From NCBI RefSeq assembly GCF_019443125.1, contig NZ_JAHYXK010000003.1, positions 310,001 to 374,000 on the forward strand: 64,000 nt of DNA, written 5' to 3'. The translations under genes were made by a program, and so were the position numbers. Below are positions 1 to 8,840 of this stretch, in pieces. Within the stretch, counting starts at the first letter, position 1, and the number at the start of each line of letters is the position of its first letter. The stretch is from Pontibacter aydingkolensis (lineage in GTDB: Bacteria > Bacteroidota > Bacteroidia > Cytophagales > Hymenobacteraceae). The notes below the pieces were generated by a model that was not told the DNA's origin, did no database searches, and was given only the letters and a program-made list of their open reading frames with translations.

Positions 1-1
1 T

Positions 2-1771
2 ACCGCCAATGGCAGCCGCGCTTATATGGTGGATTACTACAACTGGATCTCGGCTGGCGATATGCAGATTGGTTTCTCTTTCATGATTGACCAACTCACG
101 CTGCTGATGATGCTGATGGTAACAGGTATCGGTTTCTTTATCCACCTGTACTCTGCCGGTTACATGAGCCACGATGAGAACTTCGGTAAGTTCTTCTCTT
201 TCATCAACCTGTTCATGTTCTCGATGTTACTGCTTGTAATGGGCTCTAACTACGTGATGATGTTCGTGGGTTGGGAAGGTGTTGGTCTTTGCTCTTACCT
301 GCTGATCGGATTCTGGAACAAGAACACCAACTATAACAATGCCGCCAAGAAAGCTTTCGTGATGAACCGAATCGGTGACTTAGGCTTCCTGCTGGGCATC
401 TTCCTGATCTTTATCACATTCGGTTCGGTTAGCTATCCGCAGGTTTTCGCTGAGGCTGCCCGTTACACAGGAGGTATAGATTCTAACATTATGATTGCCA
501 TTACCCTGCTGCTGTTTGTTGGTGCTATGGGTAAGAGTGCTCAGCTTCCGTTGTTTACTTGGTTACCGGATGCGATGGCGGGTCCTACCCCTGTTTCTGC
601 CCTGATCCACGCGGCAACCATGGTTACGGCTGGTATTTACATGGTACTTCGTTCGAATGTGCTGTACGTACTGGCTCCTACTTCACTTGAGATTATCGCT
701 ATTATTGGTGTGGCTACAGCTGTATTAGCTGCCACTATCGGTCTGGCGCAGAATGATATTAAAAAGGTGCTGGCCTACTCTACTGTTTCGCAGTTGGGTT
801 ACATGTTCCTGGCACTTGGTGTGATGGCGTTTTCTTCGTCTATCTTTCACGTACTTACGCATGCTTTCTTTAAGGCGCTGCTGTTCTTAGGTGCCGGTTC
901 GGTTATCCACGCCATGAGCAACGAGCAGGATATCCGTAACATGGGTGGCCTGCGCAAATACCTGCCAATAACCTTTATCACCTTCCTGATTGGTACGCTT
1001 GCCATTGCCGGTATACCTCCGTTTGCCGGTTTCTTCTCTAAAGATGAGTTGCTGGCGCACGTATGGGAGCACAATAAAGTACTGTGGGGATTAGGTATGT
1101 TAGCCTCTTTCATGACGTCCTTCTACATGTTCCGTTTGGTATTCCTGACTTTCTTCGGAACGTTCAGAGGAACGGAGTCACAGAGAAGTCACCTGCATGA
1201 GTCACCAATGTCTATGACAATACCGCTTATCGTGCTGGCTATACCTTCTACGATAGGTGGTTTCCTTGGCATTCCGGCTGTGTTTGGCGAGAATATGCAC
1301 GTGCTGCAAAACTACCTGGCTCCTATTTATGGCTATGCCCAGGTAGCTAACGCCGCCGCCGTTGCACCAATTCACATAGATCATGCTACGGAGTGGATGC
1401 TAATGGGTATTTCAGTGGCAGTGGCAGTAATTGCCGCCACCATTGCTTATGTAATGTATGTAAGCAAGAAAACGGTTCCTGTGGCCGAAGGCTCTAAGCT
1501 TTCTCCTATCCATAACCTGATCTATAACAAATACTACATCGACGAACTGTACGACACTGTTATTGTGCGTCCGGTTATGTGGATGTCATCTGCTTTCCAC
1601 CGCTTCCTGGATGTGCTTGTGGTAGATGGTATCGTGAATGGCTTTGGCAAGTTTGTGATGCAGAGTGGTCGCTCAATGCGCTATGCACAAAGCGGAGCCA
1701 TAGGGTTTTATATTATGGTAATGGTGTTCAGCATCGTTCTGATTCTATTTTTAAACTTCTTTATCGGATAA
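2..1771 (+). CDS. nuoL: NADH-quinone oxidoreductase subunit L (5' end outside window)
   Basis: Membrane antiporter-like subunit of respiratory complex I, involved in proton pumping coupled to NADH:quinone electron transfer. The frame is open from base 2, before the first internal ATG at 26, so the gene starts upstream. Compared from memory with E. coli NuoL, about 65 N-terminal residues are missing. Visible family features are the GWEGVGLCSYLLIGFW segment, MGKSAQLPLFTWLPDAMAGPTPVSALIHAATMVTAG (proton-channel Lys and His residues) and a C-terminal long-helix/TM region. It lies 12 bp before nuoM in an operon. Confidence in the family is very high; only the 5' end is absent. Confidence 0.96.
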   Translation, partial: TANGSRAYMVDYYNWISAGDMQIGFSFMIDQLTLLMMLMVTGIGFFIHLYSAGYMSHDENFGKFFSFINLFMFSMLLLVMGSNYVMMFVGWEGVGLCSYLLIGFWNKNTNYNNAAKKAFVMNRIGDLGFLLGIFLIFITFGSVSYPQVFAEAARYTGGIDSNIMIAITLLLFVGAMGKSAQLPLFTWLPDAMAGPTPVSALIHAATMVTAGIYMVLRSNVLYVLAPTSLEIIAIIGVATAVLAATIGLAQNDIKKVLAYSTVSQLGYMFLALGVMAFSSSIFHVLTHAFFKALLFLGAGSVIHAMSNEQDIRNMGGLRKYLPITFITFLIGTLAIAGIPPFAGFFSKDELLAHVWEHNKVLWGLGMLASFMTSFYMFRLVFLTFFGTFRGTESQRSHLHESPMSMTIPLIVLAIPSTIGGFLGIPAVFGENMHVLQNYLAPIYGYAQVANAAAVAPIHIDHATEWMLMGISVAVAVIAATIAYVMYVSKKTVPVAEGSKLSPIHNLIYNKYYIDELYDTVIVRPVMWMSSAFHRFLDVLVVDGIVNGFGKFVMQSGRSMRYAQSGAIGFYIMVMVFSIVLILFLNFFIG

Positions 1772-1783
1772 GGTTCTAAGAAG

Positions 1784-3235
1784 ATGATTACAGCTATATT
1801 ACTTTTCTGGCCTGCCTTAGCTGCACTGTTGGTGTTGCTAATAAAAGGACAAGGTGCCAAGAAAGTGGCTTTTGGAGCAGCGCTTGTAGAATTTGCGCTG
1901 TCACTTTTCGCTCTCTCTGGATTTAACACTGAAAACGGCGGTACACAACTAGCTCTTAACTTCCCCTGGATAGAGAGCGCAGGTATCAGCTTCAGCATTG
2001 GTATGGATGGTATTAGCCTTCTGATGGTGCTGCTTACTACGTTCCTGGTTCCGTTGATCGTGCTTTCTTCTTTCAAACACGATTACAAGAACCCGAACGT
2101 TTTCTACGCCCTTATACTTTTCATGCAAACAGGCTTGATTGGTGTGTTCGTGGCCATGGATGCGTTCCTATTCTACTTTATGTGGGAAGTGGCGCTGATT
2201 CCGATATACTTTATCGCAGCTGTTTGGGGTGGCGAGAATAGAATCAGAGTTACGTTCAAGTTCTTTGTATACACTATTTTCGGTTCGCTTTTCATGCTGG
2301 CTGCTTTTGTATACTTATACTTACAGACACCGGGTACCCATACTTCCAATGTTAATGCATTTTACCAGCTGGCACTTAATAGCGGGCAGCAGAGCTGGAT
2401 CTTCTGGTTTCTGTTTATTGCCTTTGCCATTAAAATGCCGGTGTTCCCGTTCCATACCTGGCAGCCGGATACCTATACAGAGTCGCCTACGCAGGCTACG
2501 ATGTTGCTTTCTGGTATCATGCTGAAAATGGGTATTTACGGCGTGATTCGTTGGTTACTACCGGTTGTACCGATGGGCGTTAGCCAGTGGGCTGACCTGG
2601 TGCTTATACTTTCGATTATTGGTATAGTGTACGGATCAATCATTGCCATTCGCCAGCGCGACCTCAAGCGTTTGATCGCTTACTCTTCTATTGCTCACGT
2701 TGGCCTGATCGCTGCCGGTATCTTTACCCTGAACGAGCAAGGTTTACAAGGTGGTGTTATCCAGATGCTGAGCCACGGTATCAACGTAGTTGGCCTGTTC
2801 TTTATCATTGACATCATTTTTAGACGCACCAACACCAGAGAAATCACGAGCCTTGGCGGTATTACGCAAAATGCAAAAGGGCTTTCGATTTTCTTCATGA
2901 TCCTGTTGCTAGGCTCTGTAGCCCTGCCGCTTACAAATGGCTTTGTGGGTGAGTTCCTGTTGCTGGCTGGTGTGTTCCAGTTTAATTACATTTATGGCGC
3001 AGTAGCCGGCTTAACCATTATACTTGGTGCGGTATATATGCTGCGCATGTTCCAGGGTGTGATGTTCGGCACAAAATCTGAAGCTACTGAAAGCTTCACA
3101 GACCTTACGTTGAACGAAAAAGCTGTACTGATTCCACTGGTGATCATGGTGTTCTGGATCGGTTTGTTCCCGAATACGTTCCTGAGCATTTCGGAGCCAG
3201 CTGTAATGAACCTGCTGACGATCATTAAACGATAA
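1784..3235 (+). CDS. nuoM: NADH-quinone oxidoreductase subunit M
   Basis: Second antiporter-like membrane subunit of complex I, 483 residues and about 14 predicted membrane helices. The conserved MWEVALIPIYF segment (key Glu in a membrane helix) and KMPVFPFHTWQPDTYTESPTQATMLLSG (channel Lys and His) are present, as is RLIAYSSIAHVG, shared by the nuoL/M/N family. Length is normal. It follows nuoL by 12 bp and precedes nuoN by 42 bp, so co-transcription is expected. No defect is seen. Confidence 0.97.
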   Translation: MITAILLFWPALAALLVLLIKGQGAKKVAFGAALVEFALSLFALSGFNTENGGTQLALNFPWIESAGISFSIGMDGISLLMVLLTTFLVPLIVLSSFKHDYKNPNVFYALILFMQTGLIGVFVAMDAFLFYFMWEVALIPIYFIAAVWGGENRIRVTFKFFVYTIFGSLFMLAAFVYLYLQTPGTHTSNVNAFYQLALNSGQQSWIFWFLFIAFAIKMPVFPFHTWQPDTYTESPTQATMLLSGIMLKMGIYGVIRWLLPVVPMGVSQWADLVLILSIIGIVYGSIIAIRQRDLKRLIAYSSIAHVGLIAAGIFTLNEQGLQGGVIQMLSHGINVVGLFFIIDIIFRRTNTREITSLGGITQNAKGLSIFFMILLLGSVALPLTNGFVGEFLLLAGVFQFNYIYGAVAGLTIILGAVYMLRMFQGVMFGTKSEATESFTDLTLNEKAVLIPLVIMVFWIGLFPNTFLSISEPAVMNLLTIIKR

Positions 3236-3277
3236 CAGCAGCTTAATTAAGAATAACGAGTTTATCAGAAATACGAC

Positions 3278-4660
3278 ATGACTTCGATTATACTTCTATC
3301 CGTATTTGGCATCGCGAACCTGTTTATAGGTTTCATGAAGTCTAAGAGGATACTGTTGCCTCTGGCGATATTGTTTTTAATAGTAGTGTTTGGTGTTAAC
3401 CTGCTTAGCTGGAACGACACCCAAAGCTACTTCAACAACATGCTGACTATCGACAATTATGCGGTGGCTTTTACAGGCATCATGGTGCTTACTACCTTGC
3501 TACTGGTTCCATTCTCGCAGCGCTATGTAAACGAAAAAGACTCAAACCTGGCAGAATACTACAGCCTGTTGCTGTTCTCGCTGGTAGGCGCCATTATGAT
3601 GGTAAGCTACGAGAACATGTTAATGCTTTTCGTGGGTATCGAGATCCTGTCTATTGCTATGTACGTAGTGGCTGGAAGCAATAAAAAGAGCTTACGTTCT
3701 AATGAGGCAGCTCTGAAGTATTTCCTGATGGGTGCTTTCTTTACAGGCATTCTGCTGTTCGGCATCGTGATGATTTACGGTGCTACAGGTACGTTTAATA
3801 TTACAGAGATCGGTGCTGCACAGATCGCAACAGGCGGTGTGATGAACTCCATGTTCATACTTGGCTTGCTACTAGTAGTGATCGGTATCTCTTTTAAGAT
3901 CTCAGCTGCTCCATTCCACTTCTGGACTCCGGACGTGTACGAAGGTGCTCCAACATTCTTCACAGCGTTTATGTCGACGGTAGTAAAGACTGCCGGTGTG
4001 GCTGCTTTCTTTAAATTGATGGCTGCTGCATTCGCAGCATCTTACGCCGCCTGGTTCCCGACGATGATCGCCATTACGGTACTTACACTGGTGGTTGGTA
4101 ACATTGGCGCAGTGGTGCAAGGCAGTGCAAAACGTATGCTGGCTTACTCCAGTATATCGCATGCCGGTTACCTGCTTATGTCGCTGATCGCGTTTAACGA
4201 AAGCTCTGCTTCGTCTATACTTTTCTACTCGCTGTCTTATGCTACTGCCTCTATTGCGGCTTTTGGCGTACTGATGCTGGTTGCCGACCAAAAAGGGTCT
4301 GAAAAGTATGAAGCCTTTAACGGCCTTGGCAGAACAAATCCACTGCTGGCTTTCGCTATGACGGTATCGATGCTATCATTGGCTGGTATTCCGCTTACAG
4401 CTGGTTTCTTTGCGAAGTTTTTCGTGTTCTCTGCTGTATTGCAAGACTCAAGCCTGATGTGGCTGGTTATCATTGCAGTTATACTTGCAGCTGTGGGTAT
4501 CTACTACTACTTCAGAGTTGTAATTGCCATGTACATGCAGCCAGCAGACAATTATGAGAAAATACGTGTGGGAAGCTTTGCATCTTTCACTCTGATTTTT
4601 ATTACGGTTTTAACCATACTACTTGGTATAGCTCCTGCACTAGTGAGCGATATCCTATAA
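3278..4660 (+). CDS. nuoN: NADH-quinone oxidoreductase subunit N
   Basis: Third antiporter-like membrane subunit of complex I, 460 residues, all hydrophobic helices. The signature segment FKISAAPFHFWTPDVYEGAPT (channel Lys and His) and RMLAYSSISHAGYLL are visible. It is the last gene of the nuo operon: a strong hairpin terminator follows about 15 bp after the stop. The first codons contain the window-wide word TATACTT in the Ile-Leu frame (ATA CTT), an example of that word shaping codon choice. Confidence 0.97.
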   Translation: MTSIILLSVFGIANLFIGFMKSKRILLPLAILFLIVVFGVNLLSWNDTQSYFNNMLTIDNYAVAFTGIMVLTTLLLVPFSQRYVNEKDSNLAEYYSLLLFSLVGAIMMVSYENMLMLFVGIEILSIAMYVVAGSNKKSLRSNEAALKYFLMGAFFTGILLFGIVMIYGATGTFNITEIGAAQIATGGVMNSMFILGLLLVVIGISFKISAAPFHFWTPDVYEGAPTFFTAFMSTVVKTAGVAAFFKLMAAAFAASYAAWFPTMIAITVLTLVVGNIGAVVQGSAKRMLAYSSISHAGYLLMSLIAFNESSASSILFYSLSYATASIAAFGVLMLVADQKGSEKYEAFNGLGRTNPLLAFAMTVSMLSLAGIPLTAGFFAKFFVFSAVLQDSSLMWLVIIAVILAAVGIYYYFRVVIAMYMQPADNYEKIRVGSFASFTLIFITVLTILLGIAPALVSDIL

Positions 4661-4675
4661 AGTATAATTACATGT

Positions 4676-4718
4676 AAAACAGAAGCGGCTGCCCCAATAA
4701 GGCAGCCGCTTCTGTTTT
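4676..4718 (+). terminator. Intrinsic terminator of the nuo operon
   Basis: The arms AAAACAGAAGCGGCTGCC and GGCAGCCGCTTCTGTTTT pair perfectly around the short loop CCAATAA, giving an 18-bp stem ending in a T tract. It lies 15 bp after nuoN. The flanking A and T tracts would let it work in both directions. Confidence 0.93.
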
Positions 4719-4789
4719 ATACTTCTACTCTAAACTAACTGGGCTGCAGGCAAGTACACAGAATATCCATCCAACTAAAATTAAATAAG

Positions 4790-5467
4790 ATGTACGGAGC
4801 CTGTTTATACTTTAAAATTGCTTTACCTATACTCTTAACCTTTACAAGTTGCAACGGCCAGAGCGCTCAAAACCAGCAAACAGATGCTGAAGCACTACCT
4901 CAGGATGGGCCCAGAGTAGGTGGCCGCTGCGAAACCTGCGAACTTATGTATGTTGGTATGCCGAAAAGTATAAACGCTACAGACACCAGCGCTGCCTGGA
5001 ATAGCGGAGCACAAAAGCTGATCTTAACCGGTACAGTTTACAAAACCGATAAAAAGACACCAGCCAAAGATGTTATACTTTACTACTGGCAAACAGATGA
5101 AAATGGCATCTATGCAGATAAGCCAGACTTAGATTCTAAAGTAAGGCGGCATGGGTATATCAGAGGCTGGTTAAAAACAGATAAGCAAAGCAGGTATACC
5201 ATCTATACTATTCGACCTGGCTCCTACCCTAACAGCAACAATCCGCAACATATACACATGCTGGTAAAAGAATCAAGGTTCCCGAATGAGTATTACATTG
5301 ATGATATACATTTTGAGGATGACCCGCTGCTCACAGACAGGGTAAAAAAGCAAATGCACAACATTGGTGGAAATGGAATTGTGAATATTCAGCAGCAGAA
5401 TGGTATGCAGAAAGCAAACCGTGATATTATACTTGGCTTGAATGTTTCTGATTACCCGAAGAAGTGA
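4790..5467 (+). CDS. Intradiol ring-cleavage dioxygenase-like lipoprotein
   Basis: A 225-residue protein with an N-terminal hydrophobic segment ending in a lipobox-like FTSC (Cys21), so probably a lipoprotein. Residues 70-160 match the beta-sandwich core of intradiol dioxygenases (protocatechuate 3,4-dioxygenase family): WQTDENGIY, RGWLKTD, TIRPGSYP and HIH. The four expected Fe(III) ligands are identifiable as Tyr108, Tyr146, His154 and His156, so it is likely catalytic. Such secreted family members are common in Bacteroidota and their substrates are mostly unknown. No aromatic-degradation genes lie nearby, so a catechol pathway role is not supported. It is a single-gene unit after the nuo terminator. 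Confidence 0.82.
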   Translation: MYGACLYFKIALPILLTFTSCNGQSAQNQQTDAEALPQDGPRVGGRCETCELMYVGMPKSINATDTSAAWNSGAQKLILTGTVYKTDKKTPAKDVILYYWQTDENGIYADKPDLDSKVRRHGYIRGWLKTDKQSRYTIYTIRPGSYPNSNNPQHIHMLVKESRFPNEYYIDDIHFEDDPLLTDRVKKQMHNIGGNGIVNIQQQNGMQKANRDIILGLNVSDYPKK

Positions 5468-5515
5468 TGGGTTGTTGGTTATTGGATGTTAGTTGTTGAT
5501 TATTAGTTCTTCGTT
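5468..5515. repeat. TAAC/GTTATT-type dispersed simple repeat
   Basis: Degenerate runs of GTTGTTGGTTATTGG / TTAGTTGTTGATTATTAG directly after the dioxygenase-like gene. Similar text occurs at 20392-20417, 21688-21718 and 52636-52723, always intergenic. This is probably a low-complexity intergenic repeat family; no gene is visible in it. Confidence 0.6.
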
Positions 5516-5575
5516 TTTCGTGATCGTAAAGACGTAGTTTCGTTTTTCGTTGATGGTTATTCGTTGTTCGTGCAT

Positions 5576-5599
5576 GTAGAGACGCAATACTTTGCGTCT
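5576..5599. repeat. Dispersed 24-bp hairpin repeat, copy 1 of 4
   Basis: Starts GTAGAGACGCAATACTTTGC and contains the near-palindrome GACGCAATACTTTGCGTC, which can fold into a hairpin. Identical or inverted copies are at 14658-14681, 14720-14743 and 21657-21680. All copies are intergenic. This looks like a small REP/MITE-type repeat. Confidence 0.85.
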
Positions 5600-5827
5600 T
5601 GCTTGCTAAAGGGTAGTGTATATAAAAGTTCGCAACAGAAGCCATCTGAAAGTATAAAGTATGGCTCACGGAAGTCTGAAGACTTCTCTCCGTAACACGG
5701 CGCAAGTCACGCTAACGCTTAAGACCTGCGCCAGGAGAATGAATCGACAAAATTCAGCAGTACCGAATATTGTATACTAACTGTGCAATAGACCCATGAG
5801 GTTACACACCATACTTATCAACCTAAC

Positions 5828-5952
5828 TTATCCACATATCCACAAAAGTTACCTGTTTATACTTTCTAAAGCCGATGGCAAAGTATAAATGAGGTGTAAG
5901 AATCAACAGTTATCAACAAAGCCTAAGTGGATAAGTGTGAAAGTGTGGATAA
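5828..5952. other. DnaA-box cluster (candidate oriC or DnaA-binding locus)
   Basis: Two perfect 9-mer DnaA boxes lie in opposite orientation: TTATCCACA at 5828-5836 and TGTGGATAA at 5944-5952. Three one-mismatch boxes lie close by or between them: ATATCCACA (5836-5844), TTATCAACA (5910-5918) and AGTGGATAA (5926-5934). I noticed no other perfect box in the window. The site sits in a gap between convergent genes and next to the aspS terminator. No dnaA, dnaN or parAB is in the window, so a datA-like titration or regulatory site is also possible. Confidence 0.6.
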
Positions 5953-5998
5953 AAGCAAAGGCCTGCCTCCAAAACTGGAAGCAGGCCTTTGCTTTTAT
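5950..5998 (-). terminator. Bidirectional terminator downstream of aspS
   Basis: The arms ATAAAAGCAAAGGCCTGC and GCAGGCCTTTGCTTTTA pair around CTCCAAAACTGGAA, just after the aspS stop codon on the minus strand. It has flanking A and T tracts. Its left edge touches the last DnaA box. Confidence 0.9.
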
Positions 5999-6013
5999 GT
6001 TGATAAACCGCTG

Positions 6014-7774
6014 TTACTGATGCGGAATATTTTTCATTCTTATGTGTAATTCGTCCAGCTGCGTTCCCGAAATTGGTGAAGGCGCGTCGATCATTACATC
6101 ACGGCCAGAGTTGTTCTTAGGGAAGGCGATGTAATCGCGGATTGACTCGGAACCACCAAACAACGAGCAAAGTCTGTCGAAGCCAAAGGCGATACCACCG
6201 TGCGGAGGAGCACCATACTCAAAAGCGTTCATCAGGAAGCCAAACTGTGCCTCGGCCTCTGCATGGGAAAAGCCCAGCAAGGTAAACATCTGCTCCTGCA
6301 GCCTGCGGTCATGGATACGGATCGAGCCGCCGCCAACTTCTACACCATTGATCACCATATCGTAAGCATTCGCCCTGATATCACCCGGACGGTCATCGAT
6401 CAACTCGATATCTTCTGGTTTAGGTGACGTGAACGGATGGTGCATGGCGTGCCAGCGGTTAGAATTCTCATCAAACTCCAGCAACGGGAAGTCAACAACC
6501 CAAAGCGGTGAAAACACATTTTTATCGCGCAGGCCAAGGCGCTCCCCCATCTCTAGGCGAAGCTCGTTCAGAGCCTTGCGGGTTTTGTTTTTGTCACCGG
6601 CAAGTATAAGTATAAGGTCGCCACGTTCTGCATGGAAAGCGCTGCCCCATTGCTGCAAATCACCTGGAGAATAGAATTTATCTACTGACGATTTTATACT
6701 TCCGTCCTCATTAACTCTGGCATAAACCAAACCTGTGGCACCTATCTGAGGACGCTTTACAAAATCTGTCAGCTCATCAAGTTGCTTTCGAGTGTAGTAG
6801 GCAGCACCTTTTGCGTTTATACCAACTACCAATTCAGCGTCATCAAACACTTTAAAGCCTTTGTTCTTTACCACGTGGTTCAGCTCTACAAAACGCATAT
6901 CGAAGCGGGTATCCGGTTTATCAGAACCGTAGTACTTCATGGCATCGGCATAAGTCATGCGGGGCAGTTTGCCCAGTTTTACGCCTTTTACCTTATCGAA
7001 CAGGTGCACAATAAAGCCTTCGAATGTATTCAGGATATCTTCCTGCTTTACAAAAGACATTTCGCAGTCTATCTGTGTAAATTCCGGCTGGCGGTCGGCG
7101 CGTAAATCTTCGTCGCGGAAACACTTCACGATCTGGTAATACCTATCAAAACCAGACACCATCAGTAACTGCTTAAACGTTTGCGGCGACTGTGGCAGGG
7201 CGTAGAACTCACCAGGGTTCATACGGCTAGGTACCACAAAATCGCGGGCACCTTCCGGCGTAGATTTAATAAGAACCGGTGTTTCTACCTCTATAAAGTA
7301 ATGATTGTCCAGATAATCGCGGGTGGCACGCATCATGCGGTGGCGCATTTCCAGGTTACGGCGCACAGGGGTACGGCGCAGGTCCAGGTAGCGGTATTTC
7401 ATGCGCAGGTCGTCGCCTCCGTCAGTCTCGTCCTCGATCAGGAATGGCGGCAACTTGGCAGGGTTAAGTACTTCCAGTTTGTGCACTACGATCTCGATAG
7501 CACCGGTAGGAATTTTGTCGTTTTTAGAATAGCGCTCTACAACTTTACCAACTACTCTTATTACATACTCACGGCCAAGCGTACGTGCCTGGTCTATCAA
7601 GCCTTGTGGTGTAACACCCTCTTCGTAAGTTAATTGCGTAATGCCGTAACGGTCACGCATATCTACCCACAGCATACCGCCTTTATCGCGCAGGCGCTGT
7701 ACCCATCCGGTTAAAATAACTTCTTCACCAACGTTGTCGAGGCGCAATTCGCCACAAGTATGAGATCGGAGCAT
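6014..7774 (-). CDS. aspS: Aspartate--tRNA ligase
   Basis: Class II aminoacyl-tRNA synthetase that charges tRNA(Asp), cytoplasmic, 586 residues from the chosen start. It has an N-terminal OB-fold anticodon-binding domain ([20 protein letters not shown]), class II motif 2 ([18 protein letters not shown]), a bacterial GAD insertion (about residues 290-410) and motif 3 (GIAFGFDRL). I take the ATG at 7774 ([11 protein letters not shown]). A longer frame could start at a TTG at 7798, but that TTG lies inside a TAnnTTTG promoter box, so it is almost certainly upstream of transcription. It is monocistronic, with a strong terminator. Confidence 0.97.
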   Translation of the reverse strand: MLRSHTCGELRLDNVGEEVILTGWVQRLRDKGGMLWVDMRDRYGITQLTYEEGVTPQGLIDQARTLGREYVIRVVGKVVERYSKNDKIPTGAIEIVVHKLEVLNPAKLPPFLIEDETDGGDDLRMKYRYLDLRRTPVRRNLEMRHRMMRATRDYLDNHYFIEVETPVLIKSTPEGARDFVVPSRMNPGEFYALPQSPQTFKQLLMVSGFDRYYQIVKCFRDEDLRADRQPEFTQIDCEMSFVKQEDILNTFEGFIVHLFDKVKGVKLGKLPRMTYADAMKYYGSDKPDTRFDMRFVELNHVVKNKGFKVFDDAELVVGINAKGAAYYTRKQLDELTDFVKRPQIGATGLVYARVNEDGSIKSSVDKFYSPGDLQQWGSAFHAERGDLILILAGDKNKTRKALNELRLEMGERLGLRDKNVFSPLWVVDFPLLEFDENSNRWHAMHHPFTSPKPEDIELIDDRPGDIRANAYDMVINGVEVGGGSIRIHDRRLQEQMFTLLGFSHAEAEAQFGFLMNAFEYGAPPHGGIAFGFDRLCSLFGGSESIRDYIAFPKNNSGRDVMIDAPSPISGTQLDELHIRMKNIPHQ

Positions 7775-7795
7775 AGTATCTTGTATAGTTTTATG

Positions 7796-7803
7796 CAAAT
7801 GTA
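7796..7803 (-). promoter_or_regulatory. Promoter -7 box of aspS
   Basis: On the minus strand this reads TACATTTG, a full match to the Bacteroidota -7 consensus TAnnTTTG, about 20 nt before the aspS ATG at 7774. No clear -33 TTTG is found at the usual distance. Confidence 0.6.
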
Positions 7804-7845
7804 ATAAATTGTACTTATCGTTTACTTTAACAAAGCCTAAGTTGT

Positions 7846-8751
7846 TTAATCCAGCAGGTCACGCATAGTGGCCACATTATTCACCTGTATGGCATCCGGC
7901 TCCAGCTTGATCATCTTGGTTATCCGTGATCGTGACTTTCCACCGAACAGCGATACAAACACACCCTGCTCCTTGGCCTTTTTTATCTGCTCAAAAGAGG
8001 CGCTTTTACCTTCGGCACAGATGCCCTGGAAATTACGCTCCAGCACCATATGCAAAGATGCATCAAAGTCACCACCCGTATCGAGCATAAGGGGTGCCTG
8101 CGGATTTACCTGCCGGAATGCCTCCAGAAACTCTGGGTTAGGAGAGATGAACATCAGCTTTTGGAACGGGTAATCATACTTCTGCAGCATAGCCAGCAGC
8201 GTTTGTGCATAGTATAAATGCCGCTCCGGGTTGTGGTTGCGCAGGTCTATCTGCAGCACAGGCAACTCCGGGTAAGAGGCAAAGCGTTGCAGCATGGCCT
8301 CCAGCGTTATAATTTCCTCATCATGAAACAGATCATAGAAAAAACCACCTTTATACTTCAGCCCTACCACATCATCGGCTTTATGATTTTCTATTAAGCC
8401 GCTTCGCTCCGTCATGGAACTAAGGTCTACGTCATGGTAAAGTATAGGCACTCCGTCCTGGCTCAGCTGCACATCCACCTCTACCCCATCTGCTCCGTGC
8501 TCTTCCATGGCCTTCACGATAGATGACATGCTATTGGCAGGCAGCGGGTTAAACGGGTTTAGCGGCGACATAAAACCGGAACCGGCGTGGCCCAGCACCA
8601 GCACATCAGATTTGATTTTAGCACCTAAACCAAACGGATAATACAGGAAACCGAATACACCCAGCACCAACACGCCGGCTATAAGTATAATCCAACGGCT
8701 ACTGCGGCTTTGCTTTGTATAAAATCTACCTTTTTCTATTGTTGTTTTCAA
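7846..8751 (-). CDS. Membrane-anchored glycerophosphodiester phosphodiesterase family protein
   Basis: A 301-residue protein with one N-terminal membrane helix (about residues 20-42), then a GDPD TIM-barrel domain. The motifs [33 protein letters not shown] (metal-binding Glu and Asp, catalytic His) and a late [10 protein letters not shown] strand fit the family, which hydrolyses glycerophosphodiesters to glycerol-3-phosphate and an alcohol. The usual early motif is HRG; here it is HAG, so the normally conserved Arg is Ala. That may alter substrate phosphate binding. The start is a TTG; no in-frame ATG lies before the helix. The active site would face the periplasm. Confidence 0.85.
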   Translation of the reverse strand: MKTTIEKGRFYTKQSRSSRWIILIAGVLVLGVFGFLYYPFGLGAKIKSDVLVLGHAGSGFMSPLNPFNPLPANSMSSIVKAMEEHGADGVEVDVQLSQDGVPILYHDVDLSSMTERSGLIENHKADDVVGLKYKGGFFYDLFHDEEIITLEAMLQRFASYPELPVLQIDLRNHNPERHLYYAQTLLAMLQKYDYPFQKLMFISPNPEFLEAFRQVNPQAPLMLDTGGDFDASLHMVLERNFQGICAEGKSASFEQIKKAKEQGVFVSLFGGKSRSRITKMIKLEPDAIQVNNVATMRDLLD

Positions 8752-8811
8752 TTTTTAGGGGACTTCTGCAATTATACAGCGAAGGTAACACCAAATCTTT
8801 TTAAATACCCT

Positions 8812-8819
8812 TAAATTTG
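8812..8819 (+). promoter_or_regulatory. Promoter -7 box of the GT-C gene
   Basis: TAAATTTG, a perfect TAnnTTTG match, 21 nt before the ATG at 8841. An in-frame TTG at 8817 lies within the box, so it cannot be the start codon if this promoter is used. Confidence 0.6.
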
Positions 8820-8840
8820 CACCTGCACAACCATGACCCT

